The notes beneath the pieces were generated by a model, which searched no databases, was not told the origin of the DNA, and worked only from the letters and a program-made list of their open reading frames with translations. The position numbers and the translations under genes were made by a program. A stretch of 64,000 bases of DNA from Actinomadura graeca (GTDB lineage: Bacteria; Actinomycetota; Actinomycetes; Streptosporangiales; Streptosporangiaceae), in contig NZ_CP059572.1 of the NCBI RefSeq assembly GCF_019175365.1, positions 8,657,501-8,721,500 on the forward strand, read 5' to 3'. Below, in pieces: positions 37,233 through 46,185 of the stretch. Each line of letters begins with the position of its first letter. The first letter of the stretch is position 1.

Positions 37233-38185
37233 GCGGTTCCGAGTTCGTTCATCAGGGCTGCGTGTACGCCGGCGACGAGGAGTTCCTCGGGATGGCGGTG
37301 CCGTTCATCGCCGAGGGACTGCGGCGCGACGAACCCGTCCTGGTCACCACGAAGCCGGCGAATCTGGATCTGGTGCAGGACGCCCTCGGACGGCACGCCC
37401 ACAAGGTCGACTTCGCCGAGACGGCGTACTTCGGGCGGCGGCCCCCGCAACGCGTCGCCGCGTTCACCGGCTACCGGTACCGGCACCCCCACGCCGTCCG
37501 GGTCCGCATCCTGGCCGAGCCGGTGTGGTCGGGGCGTTCGGCGCGCCAGGTCGAGGCGTGGGAGTGCATGGAGTCCGCGCTCAACACCGTCCTCACCGGG
37601 ACCGGCATCCACATGATCTGCCCGTACGACGTCCGCGACGTCCCGCCGGAGATCGTGGCCAACGCGCGCCGCACGCACCCCCACATGGTCGACGGCACCA
37701 CCGTGGCCGCCAGCGGCGCCTACACCGAGCCCGTCTCGTTCGTCCGGCACCGCTCCACCGAACTGCCCGGGCGGCCCGAGGACGCCGTGGTGCTGGGCTA
37801 CGGCGGCGACCTGGGCCGGATGCGGCACGCCGTCGTCATGGAGACCGCCATGCTGGGGCTCCTCGGTGAACAGCTGATGATCTTCTCCGCGGCGGTCGGC
37901 GAGATCCTCGGCGGCGCCGCGGACGGGCCCGGCGGGCCCACCGTCGCGCTGTGGGCCCGTCCCGGCGAGGTCGTCTGCGACGTGCACCTGCCGGAGACCA
38001 CGTCCCTCGACCCGTTCATCGGGCTGCACCCGCCGACGCTCGACCCGCGGCCGGGGGACGGGTTCTGGCTCGCCCGCCAGATCTGCGACCACCTCGACGT
38101 CCGGTGCGGCCCGGACGGCGCGACCGTCCGGCTGCACACCCCGAACCTGCGCGCCGCCGGGACGGGCCCCGGCCCGCCCGCCTGA
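37229..38185 (+). CDS. MEDS-domain anti-sigma regulatory kinase (RsbA-like)
   Basis: A 318-residue protein with an N-terminal MEDS domain (VHQGCVYAGDEEFLGMAVPFIAEGLRRDEPVLVTT) and a C-terminal GHKL-type ATPase segment of the anti-sigma kind with GDGFWLARQICDHLDVRCGPDGATVRLH near the end, the family's weak G2-box. The start GTG overlaps the upstream stop (GTGA), so the two MEDS proteins are made together and may interact. Role: sensing a small signal and controlling a sigma factor or its antagonist; the sigma factor is not in this window. Confidence 0.85.
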   Translation: MSGSEFVHQGCVYAGDEEFLGMAVPFIAEGLRRDEPVLVTTKPANLDLVQDALGRHAHKVDFAETAYFGRRPPQRVAAFTGYRYRHPHAVRVRILAEPVWSGRSARQVEAWECMESALNTVLTGTGIHMICPYDVRDVPPEIVANARRTHPHMVDGTTVAASGAYTEPVSFVRHRSTELPGRPEDAVVLGYGGDLGRMRHAVVMETAMLGLLGEQLMIFSAAVGEILGGAADGPGGPTVALWARPGEVVCDVHLPETTSLDPFIGLHPPTLDPRPGDGFWLARQICDHLDVRCGPDGATVRLHTPNLRAAGTGPGPPA

Positions 38186-38239
38186 AAAGACGGCCGGCGC
38201 GCGGCGCGCAAAGATCGGCCGGGCGGGTAGTGGACCGGC

Positions 38240-39295
38240 ATGAGCACACGCGCGCCGTCGGATGGCGACCCGCCCGCACGCGGCTTCGCGGCCGAGCTCC
38301 GCGACGCGGTCACCCCGCGCTCGCTGGGCCTGGTCGCGGGCGTGCTGGCGCTGCAGCTGGGGTTCATCCTGTCCTACATCGGCGCGCTGCACTCGCCGAC
38401 GCCGCATCGCATCCCGGTCGCGGTGGTCGCGCCCGGGTCGGCCGCCGGCCAGGTGGTCGCGACGCTCGACGGCCTGAAGGGGGACCCGGTCCGGGCCCGC
38501 ACCGCCGCCTCCGAGCGGGACGCCCGACAAATGATCATGGACCGGACGGTGGACGCGGCGATCGTCGTGGACCCGCGGGGCGCCACCGACACGCTGCTGG
38601 TGGCGTCCGCGGGCGGCCCGGCGGTGTCCACCACGGCGGAGCAGATCGCCACCGAGCTCGAAGGGACACGGCACCGGCAGGCGCGGGTCGTCGACATCCG
38701 CCCGCCCGGCGCGAAGGACGGCCGCGGGCTGTCCTCGTTCTACCTCATCCTCGGCTGGGTCATCGGCGGTTACCTCGCCGCCGCCATCCTCGGGCTCGCG
38801 GGCGGCGCACGCCCCGCCGGGCCGCGGCGCTCGGTGATCCGCCTCGGCGCGCTCGCCGCGTGCGCGGTCGTGTCGGGGCTCGGCGGCGTCGTCATCGCCG
38901 GGCCGGTCCTCGGCGCGCTGCCCGGGCACTTCCTCGCGCTGTGGGCCGTCGGCACGCTGGTGGTGTTCGCCACGGCGGCGGCCACCGCCGCGTTCCAGAC
39001 CCTGCTGGGGATCGTCGGGATCGGCGTGGCGATCCTGCTGTTCGTCGTCCTCGGCAACCCCAGCGCGGGCGGCGTGTACCCGAGGTCGCTGCTGCCCCCG
39101 TTCTGGCGCGCCATCGGCGAGTGGCTCCCGACGGGGGCGGCGACGACGGCCGTCCGCAACGTCGTCTACTTCTCCGGCCACGCCATCGCGCACGCCCTCT
39201 GGGTGCTCGCCGCCTACGCCGTCGCCGGGACGGCCGCCGCGATCGGGTCGTCCGTGATCCGCCGGCGCCGCGCCGGGACCCCGGCGGCCGGATGA
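38240..39295 (+). CDS. ABC-2/YhgE-like membrane protein (DUF3533-type)
   Basis: A 351-residue protein with one N-terminal helix (about 31-52), a large extracytoplasmic domain (about 55-165; VAVVAPGSAAGQVVATLDGL, VDAAIVVDPRGATDTLLVASAGG), then five to six helices to residue 340. This is the layout of type 2 ABC permease-like YhgE/Pip-related proteins. No ATPase is next to it. The 16-base gap to the convergent histidine kinase suggests no functional link. Function unknown. Confidence 0.75.
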   Translation: MSTRAPSDGDPPARGFAAELRDAVTPRSLGLVAGVLALQLGFILSYIGALHSPTPHRIPVAVVAPGSAAGQVVATLDGLKGDPVRARTAASERDARQMIMDRTVDAAIVVDPRGATDTLLVASAGGPAVSTTAEQIATELEGTRHRQARVVDIRPPGAKDGRGLSSFYLILGWVIGGYLAAAILGLAGGARPAGPRRSVIRLGALAACAVVSGLGGVVIAGPVLGALPGHFLALWAVGTLVVFATAAATAAFQTLLGIVGIGVAILLFVVLGNPSAGGVYPRSLLPPFWRAIGEWLPTGAATTAVRNVVYFSGHAIAHALWVLAAYAVAGTAAAIGSSVIRRRRAGTPAAG

Positions 39296-39311
39296 CACCG
39301 CGGGTCCGCGC

Positions 39312-40520
39312 TCACACCGGCGGGCCCGGCGGCGGGCGCCCCGGCAGCCGGACCGTGACGTCGAGGCCGCCGTCGGGGCGGGGGGCGGCCGTCACCGTGC
39401 CGCCGTGCGCGGTCGCCGTGGCGCGGACGATCGACAGCCCCAGCCCGGAGCCGCGGTCGGAGCGGACCCGGTCGTTGCCCAGCCGGCGGAACGGCTCGAA
39501 GATCGTCTCGACCTCGTAGGCGGGCACCACCGGGCCGGTGTTGGACACGACGATCTCCGACCAGCCGTCCTCGCCCCGGGTGCGGACCGTCAGCTCGCCG
39601 CCGCCGTGGTTGTGCCGGATCGCGTTCTCGACGAGGTTCTGGACGAGCCGCTCCACCAGCATCGGGTCTCCCGAGGTCGGTGCCGGGCCGAGGCGGCGCA
39701 CGGTGCCCACGTCCCGTTCCCGCGCCTCCGGCGCCGCCTGCTCCAGGACGTGGCCGGCCACGTCCGCGAGGTCCAGCGGGCTGGCGTCCACGATCGCGTT
39801 CTCGGTGCCCGCGAGGGTGAGCAGCCCGTCGATGAGCCGCTCGTGGCGCCCGTTGACGACCAGCAGCGACTCCCCGAGCCGCTTGACGTCGTCGGTCGCC
39901 TCGGGACGGCGCACCGCGACGTCCACGAGCGTCCGGTTGATGGCGAGCGGGGTGCGCAGCTCGTGGGAGGCGTTGGCGACGAACCGCCGCTGGCCGTCGA
40001 ACGCGCGGGCCAGCCGGCCGAGCATGGTGTCGAAGGTGTCGGCCAGCTCTTTGACGTCGTCGCGCGGCCCCTCGTAGGCGATCCGCTCGGTCAGGTCGTG
40101 GCTGCGCGCCACCCGCCGCGCCGTCTCGGTGATCGTGTGGACGGGCCGCAGCGCCCGGTCGGCCAGCAGCCAGCCGAACCCGAGGCCCGCCGCCCCGACC
40201 AGCGCCAGCGCGACCGCGCCCTGGGTCAGCAGCGCGTTGAGCGTGTCCTCCTGCGACTTCAGCGCCGCCCTCGTCACCTCCCCCTGGACCTTCTGGGTCG
40301 TGATCGTCGCGTTGGAGGTCGCCGGATCCGCCGGGTTCCACGGCGGGGTGGCGTAGGTGCGGTCGCTCTCCGCCAGCCCCGGCGGCTCCTGGAGGCTGTT
40401 GTCGACCAGCACGTACGTCAGCCCCAGCAGGACGGTCCCCGCGGCCAGGAACAGCCCGGCGCACAGGAGCGTCAGCCGCATCCGGATCGTCGGGCGGAGG
40501 CGGTCGGCGAGCCCCGTCAT
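39312..40520 (-). CDS. Sensor histidine kinase of a two-component system
   Basis: A 402-residue membrane kinase: helix 1 (about 17-40), sensor region with Pro-rich loop, helix 2 (about 100-125), HAMP (LADRALRPVHTITETARRVA), HisKA with FVANASHELRTPLAINRTLV (phospho-His), and HATPase_c with N-box VQNLVENAIRHNHGG, NTGPVVP, and GSGLGLSIV. Start ATG overlaps the response regulator stop (ATGA). The neighbouring divergent efflux operon is its probable target pathway, with a cell-wall stress or antimicrobial input (inference). Confidence 0.93.
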   Translation of the reverse strand: MTGLADRLRPTIRMRLTLLCAGLFLAAGTVLLGLTYVLVDNSLQEPPGLAESDRTYATPPWNPADPATSNATITTQKVQGEVTRAALKSQEDTLNALLTQGAVALALVGAAGLGFGWLLADRALRPVHTITETARRVARSHDLTERIAYEGPRDDVKELADTFDTMLGRLARAFDGQRRFVANASHELRTPLAINRTLVDVAVRRPEATDDVKRLGESLLVVNGRHERLIDGLLTLAGTENAIVDASPLDLADVAGHVLEQAAPEARERDVGTVRRLGPAPTSGDPMLVERLVQNLVENAIRHNHGGGELTVRTRGEDGWSEIVVSNTGPVVPAYEVETIFEPFRRLGNDRVRSDRGSGLGLSIVRATATAHGGTVTAAPRPDGGLDVTVRLPGRPPPGPPV

Positions 40521-41173
40521 GGGATCCGGTACCCCGCTCCCAGGACGGTCTCGATCACCGGGGGGTCGCCGAGCTTGCGGCGCAGCTTCATCAACGTCAC
40601 CCGGACGGTGTTGGTGAACGGGTCGGTGTGCTCGTCCCAGACCTTCTCCAGGAGCCGCTCTGCGGACACGACCGTCCCGTCCGCGCGCAGCAGCTCGGCG
40701 AGCAGCCCGAACTCCTTGCGCGCCAGGTGGACGTACCGGCCGTCCCGCAGCACCTCCTGGCGGGCCGGGTCGAGGCGGATGCCGCCGCGCTCCAGCGCCG
40801 GGGGGTCCGCCGGGCGGGCCCGCCGGCCGAGCGCGAGGACACGGGCCACCAGCTCCTCGAAGGCGAACGGCTTGGTCAGGTAGTCGTCCGCGCCGAGCCG
40901 CAGCCCGTCGACCCGCGCCGGGACCGTGGCCGCCGCTGTCAGCATCAGCACGCGGACCAGCGCGCCCGACTCCACCACGGCGCGGCAGACGTCGTCCCCG
41001 TGCACCACCGGCAGGTCGCGGTCCAGCACGAGCACGTCGTAGTCGTTCACCCCGAGCCGCTCCAGGGCGGCGTCCCCGTCGTACACCACGTCCACGGCGA
41101 GCGCCTCGGCCCGCAGCCCCTCGGCGATCGAATCGGCGAGCATCCGCTCGTCCTCGGCGATCAGTACGCGCAC
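40517..41173 (-). CDS. OmpR/PhoB-family response regulator
   Basis: A 218-residue regulator: receiver 1-115 with VRVLIAEDE, phospho-Asp in DVLVLDRDLPVVHGDD, Thr in MLTAAAT and Lys in DDYLTKPF; winged-helix domain 125-218 with RKEFGLLAELLRADGTVVSAERLLEKVWDEHTDPFTNTVRVTLMKLRRKL. GTG 41173 fits the family N-terminus; the ORF is open further. An 11-bp-spaced repeat array lies upstream, between it and the divergent lipoprotein/efflux operon, and is the likely binding site. Confidence 0.93.
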   Translation of the reverse strand: MRVLIAEDERMLADSIAEGLRAEALAVDVVYDGDAALERLGVNDYDVLVLDRDLPVVHGDDVCRAVVESGALVRVLMLTAAATVPARVDGLRLGADDYLTKPFAFEELVARVLALGRRARPADPPALERGGIRLDPARQEVLRDGRYVHLARKEFGLLAELLRADGTVVSAERLLEKVWDEHTDPFTNTVRVTLMKLRRKLGDPPVIETVLGAGYRIP

Positions 41174-41222
41174 GTCGGCCGTCCTCCCACCCCGTCGTCG
41201 TCTGCCGCAACAGCATCCGGCA

Positions 41223-41268
41223 GCGGGCGTAACGCGGGCGTAACGAGAACTGGTTACAGCGGGGTTAC
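41223..41268 (+). promoter_or_regulatory. Probable response-regulator binding array (11-bp periodic repeats)
   Basis: GCGGGCGTAAC is repeated exactly at 41223-41233 and 41234-41244. GGTTAC, the opposite-strand image of GTAAC(C), occurs at 41252-41257 and 41263-41268, again 11 bases apart. Two direct repeats facing two others are the pattern expected for PhoB-type dimers on a divergent promoter. Confidence 0.75.
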
Positions 41269-41330
41269 CGGCCTGCCGCTGGACTGGCGGGCGCCGCCGG
41301 AGCGCGTCCGGAGGCGGAAGGAGAGCTTCG

Positions 41331-41885
41331 ATGCGACGGCAGACGCTCGCGGCGCTGGTGCTGGCGCCGGTGCTCGTCCTCGGCTTGCAGGGCTGCGGGG
41401 GCGACGGCGGGAAGGCGGGCTCGTCCGGGACCGCCAAGGCGGCCGGCGACCTGGAGAAGATGCGCAAGTTCGCGCAGTGCATGCGCGCCAACGGCGTGGA
41501 CATGGAGGACCCGAAGGGCGACGGCGAGCCCATGGCGAAGACGTCGGCCGGATCCAAGAAGGGGGACGGAGGCGGCGCGCCGAGGGTCATGGAGGAGGCC
41601 CAGAAGAAGTGCCGGCACCTGATGCCCAACGGCGGACGCCCGACCAAGCCCAAGCCGGAGCAGATCGCCCAGCAGCGGGCCTACTCCAAGTGCATGCGCG
41701 CCAACGGCGTCCCGAGCTTCCCCGACCCCCAGCCCGATGGCAGCATGCGCCTCAAGGCCGGGAAGGGCACGGGGATCGATCCCAACAGCCAGGGGTTCAA
41801 GGACGCCGAGAAGGCGTGCAGGAAGTTCACGCGTGGCGCCGGCGGCGACGACCCGGGCACGGGCTCCCAGGGGGACGGGAGTTGA
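41331..41885 (+). CDS. Putative lipoprotein with duplicated CMRANGV motif
   Basis: A 184-residue exported protein: signal with [13 protein letters not shown] (lipid Cys about residue 23), then a Lys/Gly-rich region carrying two copies of a short repeat, [15 protein letters not shown] and [16 protein letters not shown], each followed later by a Cys ([16 protein letters not shown]). The four Cys may form two disulfides. First gene of an operon with MacA/MacB-type efflux components, overlapped by the next start. Proteins of this type accompany similar efflux operons in actinobacteria; function unknown. Confidence 0.8.
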   Translation: MRRQTLAALVLAPVLVLGLQGCGGDGGKAGSSGTAKAAGDLEKMRKFAQCMRANGVDMEDPKGDGEPMAKTSAGSKKGDGGGAPRVMEEAQKKCRHLMPNGGRPTKPKPEQIAQQRAYSKCMRANGVPSFPDPQPDGSMRLKAGKGTGIDPNSQGFKDAEKACRKFTRGAGGDDPGTGSQGDGS

Positions 41886-42925
41886 CCAGGACGCGCACCG
41901 CCGTCCTGGGCGCGGCGGGGGCGGTCGCGGTCGGCGCCGCCGGGCTGGCCACCGCGGGCCTCGGCGGCGGAGGCGATCCGTCCGCGCGGCACGGCACGCC
42001 GCCGCCCGCGACCGCGCCGGTGGAGAGGACGACGCTGGTGGAGACCCAGCAGGTCGACGGCACCCTCGGCTACGGCGGCGAGCACACCGTGTCCGGTGCC
42101 GGGCGCGGGACGCTGACCTGGCTCGCCGCGCCCGGGTCGGTGATCGCGCGCGGGCGGCCGGTGTACCGGATCGACGACGCGCCGGTCCCGCTGCTGTACG
42201 GGAGGCTGCCGCTGTACCGGACCCTGCGGGCCGGCATGAAGGGCGCCGACGTGCTGCAGTTCGAGCGGAACCTGCGGGCCCTCGGCTACACCGGGTTCAC
42301 CGTCGACCGCGAATACGGCACGGGCACCGCCGCCGCCGTCCGGCGCTGGCAGGAAGCCCTCGGCGTCGCCGAGACCGGCACGGTGGCGCCCGGCTCGGTG
42401 GTGATCACGCCGGGGGAGATCCGGGTGGCCGCGCGCAAGACGCCGGTCGGCGGCAGGCCGGGCGGGGCCGTCCTCACCTACACCGGCACCGCGCGGGTGG
42501 TCGGCGTCGACCTGGACGTGCGGTACCAGCGGCTGGCGAAGAAGGGCGCGAAGGTCGAGGTCGAGCTGCCGGACGGCGGGACCACCACGGGCCGGATCAC
42601 CTCGGTCGGCAAGGTCGCCAAGGAGGGGCAGGGCGACGACCCCACGACCGTCGCGGTCACGGTCGAGGTCCGCGGCCAGAGATCGCTCGGCTCCTACGAC
42701 AAGGCGCCGGTGCGGGTGAACCTGATCTCGGAACGGCACCGCGGCGTCCTCGCCGTGCCGATCGCCGCGCTTCTCGCGCAGGGCGACGGCGGCTACGCGG
42801 TGCAGGTCGTCCGGGACGGGGTCGTCCGCACCGTCGCGGTGGAGACCGGTGTGTTCACCGAAGGCAAGGTCGAGGTCTCCGGGGCGGGGCTGGCCGAGGG
42901 CATGAAGGTGGGAGTCCCGTCATGA
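41882..42925 (+). CDS. Periplasmic-type adaptor (HlyD/MacA-like) with peptidoglycan-binding domain
   Basis: A 347-residue exported protein: N-terminal helix (about 7-28), lipoyl-like barrel region, a peptidoglycan-binding (PG_binding_1) insert [40 protein letters not shown], and C-terminal beta domains ([24 protein letters not shown]). It would link the MacB-like transporter to the wall. TTG 41882 overlaps the previous stop (TTGA) with GGGACGGGAG upstream; no other start precedes the homology. Confidence 0.85.
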   Translation: MTRTRTAVLGAAGAVAVGAAGLATAGLGGGGDPSARHGTPPPATAPVERTTLVETQQVDGTLGYGGEHTVSGAGRGTLTWLAAPGSVIARGRPVYRIDDAPVPLLYGRLPLYRTLRAGMKGADVLQFERNLRALGYTGFTVDREYGTGTAAAVRRWQEALGVAETGTVAPGSVVITPGEIRVAARKTPVGGRPGGAVLTYTGTARVVGVDLDVRYQRLAKKGAKVEVELPDGGTTTGRITSVGKVAKEGQGDDPTTVAVTVEVRGQRSLGSYDKAPVRVNLISERHRGVLAVPIAALLAQGDGGYAVQVVRDGVVRTVAVETGVFTEGKVEVSGAGLAEGMKVGVPS

Positions 42926-43638
42926 GCGGAGTAGACCCGGGGGAGGGCACGGGCCCGGTCGTCGAGCTGCGGAACGTCACCAAGACCTACCCGGGAGGGG
43001 TCTCCGCGCTGGACGGGGTGTCGCTGAGCATCGGGGCCCGCGAGCTCGTCGCGATCGTCGGGCCGTCGGGCTCGGGCAAATCGACGATGCTGCACCTGCT
43101 CGGGACGCTGGACAGCCCGAGCACCGGGACCGTCCTCGTGGAGGGCCGGGACGTCTCGACGCTGTCCGACCGGCGCCTGTCCGCGCTGCGGGCCCGCCGG
43201 ATCGGCTTCGTGTTCCAGCAGTTCCACCTCGCGCCCGGGGTCACGGCCCTGGACAACGTCGCCGACGGGCTGCTGTACGGGGGCGTGCCGGCGGCGCGGC
43301 GCCGTGCCCGGGCCCGGCGCGCCCTGGAGCGCGTCGGGCTCGGGCACCGCCTCGGCCACCGGCCCCACCAGCTGTCCGGCGGCGAGAAGCAGCGGGTGGC
43401 CATCGCCCGCTCGGTGGTCGGCGAGCCCGCGGTGCTGCTGGCCGACGAGCCGACCGGCGCCCTGGACTCGGCGTCCGGCGCGGGCGTCCTGGACCTGCTG
43501 CGCGAGCTGTCCGGCGGCGGCACCACCGTCGTCCTGATCACCCACGACCGTGACATCGCCGCGCTGCTGCCCCGCCAGGTGCGGATGCGCGACGGGCGGG
43601 TCGTCCACGACGAGGCACGGGCGGAGGCGGCGCGATGA
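42922..43638 (+). CDS. ABC transporter ATP-binding protein (MacB/LolD type)
   Basis: A 238-residue ABC ATPase: Walker [11 protein letters not shown]-loop GFVFQQFHL, signature [14 protein letters not shown], Walker [13 protein letters not shown] and switch His THDRD. Fits the MacB/LolD/FtsE-like subgroup that works with FtsX-type permeases. ATGA overlap with both neighbours shows strict operon coupling (adaptor, ATPase, permease). Confidence 0.95.
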   Translation: MSGVDPGEGTGPVVELRNVTKTYPGGVSALDGVSLSIGARELVAIVGPSGSGKSTMLHLLGTLDSPSTGTVLVEGRDVSTLSDRRLSALRARRIGFVFQQFHLAPGVTALDNVADGLLYGGVPAARRRARARRALERVGLGHRLGHRPHQLSGGEKQRVAIARSVVGEPAVLLADEPTGALDSASGAGVLDLLRELSGGGTTVVLITHDRDIAALLPRQVRMRDGRVVHDEARAEAAR

Positions 43639-44909
43639 GGCGCATCGGCGGGCGGCGGCCGGACCAGCGCGGCGGGGCGGACGGGCGCGGCGGGGCGGAC
43701 GGGCGCCGGAGGCACCGCCGCGAGGACGGCCCGGCGCGCCTCGGCCCCCGGGACGTGCTGCGCGTCGGCGCCGCCGGGCTGCGCGCCCGGCCGATGCGGG
43801 TGTTCCTGTCCGCGCTCGGAATCGCGATCGGCATCGCCGCGATGATCGGCGTCGTCGGGATCTCCACCTCCAGCCGTGCCCAGCTCCAGGCGACGCTCGA
43901 CCGGCTCGGGACGAACCTGCTGACGGTGGGCCCGGGCCGGGACCTGTTCGGCGACGACGCCCAGCTTCCCGAGGCGTCGGTCGGGATGGTGGGCCGCATC
44001 GCGGGCGTCCGGTCGGTCTCCGCCACGGGCACGCTGAAGGACGTCCGCGTCTACCGCAACGACCGCATCCCGGAGGCCGAGAGCGGCGGGATCACCGTCC
44101 TCGCGGCGCGGGTGGACCTGCCCCGCACGATCGGGCTCGGCATGGCGGCGGGGACCTGGCTCAACGCCGGGACGGCCCGCTACCCGGCGGTGGTCCTCGG
44201 CGCCGACTCGGCGGCGCGCCTCGGCGTCTCGGCGCCGAACGTCCAGGTGTGGCTCGGCTCGCGGTGGTTCACGGTCGTCGGGATCCTCGCTGCCAACGGC
44301 CTCGCGCCGGAACTGGACTCGGCCGCGCTCGTGGGCTGGGACGCCGCGAGGTCCCAGCTCGGTTTCGACGGGCACCCGACGACCCTCTACACCCGCGCCG
44401 GCAAGGAGTCGGTGGAGGCCGTGCGGGGCCTGCTCGCCGCCACCGCCAGCCCCGAGGCGCCGAACGAGGTCGAGGTCAGCCGCCCTTCCGACGCCCTCGC
44501 CGCGCAGAACGCCACCGACAAGGCGTTCACCGGGCTCCTGCTCGGCCTCGGCGGCGTCGCGCTGCTGGTCGGCGGCGTCGGCGTCGCCAACACGATGGTG
44601 ATCTCCGTGCTGGAGCGGCGCGCCGAGATCGGGCTGCGGCGCTCCCTCGGCGCGACCCGCGGGCAGATCCGGCTGCAGTTCCTCACCGAGTCGCAGCTGC
44701 TGGCCGCGCTCGGCGGGGCCGGCGGCGTCGCGCTCGGCACCGCGGTCACGGCGGCGTTCGCGGTCTCGCGGGGCTGGCCGACCGTGGTGCCGCCGTGGGC
44801 GATGGCCGGCGGGATCCTCGCGACGCTGGTCATCGGCGGCGTCGCCGGGCTCTACCCGGCCGTCCGCGCCGCCCGGCTGGCGCCGACCGAGGCCCTCGCG
44901 GCCCCGTGA
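43635..44909 (+). CDS. ABC transporter permease (MacB/FtsX type)
   Basis: A 424-residue permease: a basic Gly/Arg-rich N-terminus (with a duplicated 18-base stretch encoding [12 protein letters not shown]), helix 1 about 53-75, a large extracytoplasmic domain about 80-290, and three C-terminal helices within about 300-415 with the FtsX motif [30 protein letters not shown]. With the ATPase and adaptor it forms a mechanotransmission-type efflux pump, probably for an antimicrobial or lipid. Last gene of the operon; dinP follows 28 bases later. Confidence 0.92.
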   Translation: MRRIGGRRPDQRGGADGRGGADGRRRHRREDGPARLGPRDVLRVGAAGLRARPMRVFLSALGIAIGIAAMIGVVGISTSSRAQLQATLDRLGTNLLTVGPGRDLFGDDAQLPEASVGMVGRIAGVRSVSATGTLKDVRVYRNDRIPEAESGGITVLAARVDLPRTIGLGMAAGTWLNAGTARYPAVVLGADSAARLGVSAPNVQVWLGSRWFTVVGILAANGLAPELDSAALVGWDAARSQLGFDGHPTTLYTRAGKESVEAVRGLLAATASPEAPNEVEVSRPSDALAAQNATDKAFTGLLLGLGGVALLVGGVGVANTMVISVLERRAEIGLRRSLGATRGQIRLQFLTESQLLAALGGAGGVALGTAVTAAFAVSRGWPTVVPPWAMAGGILATLVIGGVAGLYPAVRAARLAPTEALAAP

Positions 44910-44930
44910 GGCCGGCCCGTCCCGACTATG

Positions 44931-44944
44931 CGAACATATGTTCG
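44931..44944 (+). promoter_or_regulatory. LexA SOS box at dinP
   Basis: CGAACATATGTTCG is a perfect 14-bp palindrome with the Gram-positive/actinobacterial LexA core GAAC-N4-GTTC. It includes the ATG of dinP (44938-44940). A GACTAT hexamer at 44924-44929 could be the -10, putting transcription start within a few bases of the ATG (short or leaderless mRNA). Confidence 0.85.
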
Positions 44945-46113
44945 TGTCCGCGACGATCCTGCACGCCGACCTGGACGCGTTCTACGCGTCGGTCGAGCAG
45001 CGCGACGACCCCGCGCTGCGCGGCCGGCCGGTGATCGTGGGCGGCGGGGTGGTGCTGGCGGCGAGCTACGAGGCCAAGGCGTTCGGGGTGCGCACCGCGA
45101 TGAGCGGCGGCCAGGCGCGCCGGCTGTGCCCCGGCGCCGTCGTCGTCCCGCCCCGGATGGCGGCCTACACGGCGGCCAGCCGCGCGGTGTTCGCGGTGTT
45201 CCGCGCGACGACGCCGCTGGTGGAGGGCCTGTCGATCGACGAGGCGTTCCTCGACGTGGACGGGCTGCGCCGCGCGCCCGCCCGCGTCGCGGCGGCGCTG
45301 CGGCGGGAGGTCGCCGAGGAGGTCGGGCTGCCGATCACGGTAGGGGTGGCGCGGACGAAGTTCCTCGCCAAGGTCGCCAGCGGCGTCGCCAAACCCGACG
45401 GGCTCCTGGTCGTCCCGCCGGACGGCGAGCTGGACTTCCTGCGGCCGCTGCCGGTGCGGCGGCTGTGGGGCGTCGGACCCGCCACGGCCGCCAAGCTGGC
45501 GCGGTACGGCGTCACGACCGTCGGCGGCGTCGCGGACATGCCCGAGGCGACGCTGACCGCGCTGCTCGGCCCCGGCGCGGGCCGGCATCTGCACGCCCTG
45601 GCCCGCAACCGCGACCCGCGGCCCGTCCGCACCGGCGTGCGGCGCCGCTCGATGGGCGCCCAGCGCGCCCTGGGGCGGCGCGAGCGGACGCCGGGGGAGC
45701 TGGACGTGATCGTGGTGGGGCTCGCCGACCGCCTCGGCGGCCGTCTCCGCAAGGCGCGCCGCGTCTGCCGGACCGTCACGCTGCGGCTGCGGTTCGGCGA
45801 CTTCGCCCGCGCCACCCGCTCGCGCACCCTCTCGCAGGCCACGGCCGACACCGCCGTGATCCTGACCGCGCTGCGCGGGCTCCTCGCCGCCGCGGCGCCG
45901 ATGATCGCCGAACGCGGCCTGACGCTCGTCGGGGTGTCGCTCGGCGACCTGCACGACGACCGCGCCGTCCAGCTCGCGCTGCCGTTCGACCAGGGCCGGG
46001 CCGTGGACCGCGCGGTCGACGGCGTCCGCGACCGGTTCGGCTCCTCCGCGATCACCCGGGCGGTGCTGCTCGGGCGGGACCCGGGCGTCTCCATGCCGAT
46101 GCTCCCGGACTGA
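44938..46113 (+). CDS. dinB: DNA polymerase IV (Y-family translesion polymerase)
   Basis: A 391-residue Y-family polymerase: palm ATILHADLDAFYASVEQRDDP with catalytic Asp, fingers SYEAKAFGVRTAMS, second acidic pair LSIDEAFLDV, KFLAKVASGVAKPDG and the thumb helix-hairpin-helix RRLWGVGPATAAKLARYGV, then the little-finger domain to the end. It extends primers over DNA damage. LexA control is indicated by the box at its start. The lack of a C-terminal beta-clamp motif can only be guessed; the end is QLALPF DQGRAVDRAV, where QLALPF (about 347-352) is a good clamp-binding match. Confidence 0.95.
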   Translation: MFVSATILHADLDAFYASVEQRDDPALRGRPVIVGGGVVLAASYEAKAFGVRTAMSGGQARRLCPGAVVVPPRMAAYTAASRAVFAVFRATTPLVEGLSIDEAFLDVDGLRRAPARVAAALRREVAEEVGLPITVGVARTKFLAKVASGVAKPDGLLVVPPDGELDFLRPLPVRRLWGVGPATAAKLARYGVTTVGGVADMPEATLTALLGPGAGRHLHALARNRDPRPVRTGVRRRSMGAQRALGRRERTPGELDVIVVGLADRLGGRLRKARRVCRTVTLRLRFGDFARATRSRTLSQATADTAVILTALRGLLAAAAPMIAERGLTLVGVSLGDLHDDRAVQLALPFDQGRAVDRAVDGVRDRFGSSAITRAVLLGRDPGVSMPMLPD

Positions 46114-46129
46114 GGCCGGAAGGGCCGGG

Positions 46130-46164
46130 CGCCCGGCGGCCGTCGTCGTGCGGGCCGCCGGGCG
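46130..46164 (+). terminator. Terminator between convergent dinP and hpaD
   Basis: Perfect 12-bp stem CGCCCGGCGGCC (46130-46141) / GGCCGCCGGGCG (46153-46164) with an 11-base loop, in the 72 bases between two convergent stops. Confidence 0.8.
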
Positions 46165-46185
46165 GTGCCGGAGAAGGTCCGGGCC

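Noticed and set aside
40628..41881. Long N-terminal extension of the adaptor gene through the regulator and lipoprotein genes
   Set aside because: The extension is antisense to the response regulator and out of frame with the lipoprotein; the TTG overlapping the lipoprotein stop is the sensible start.
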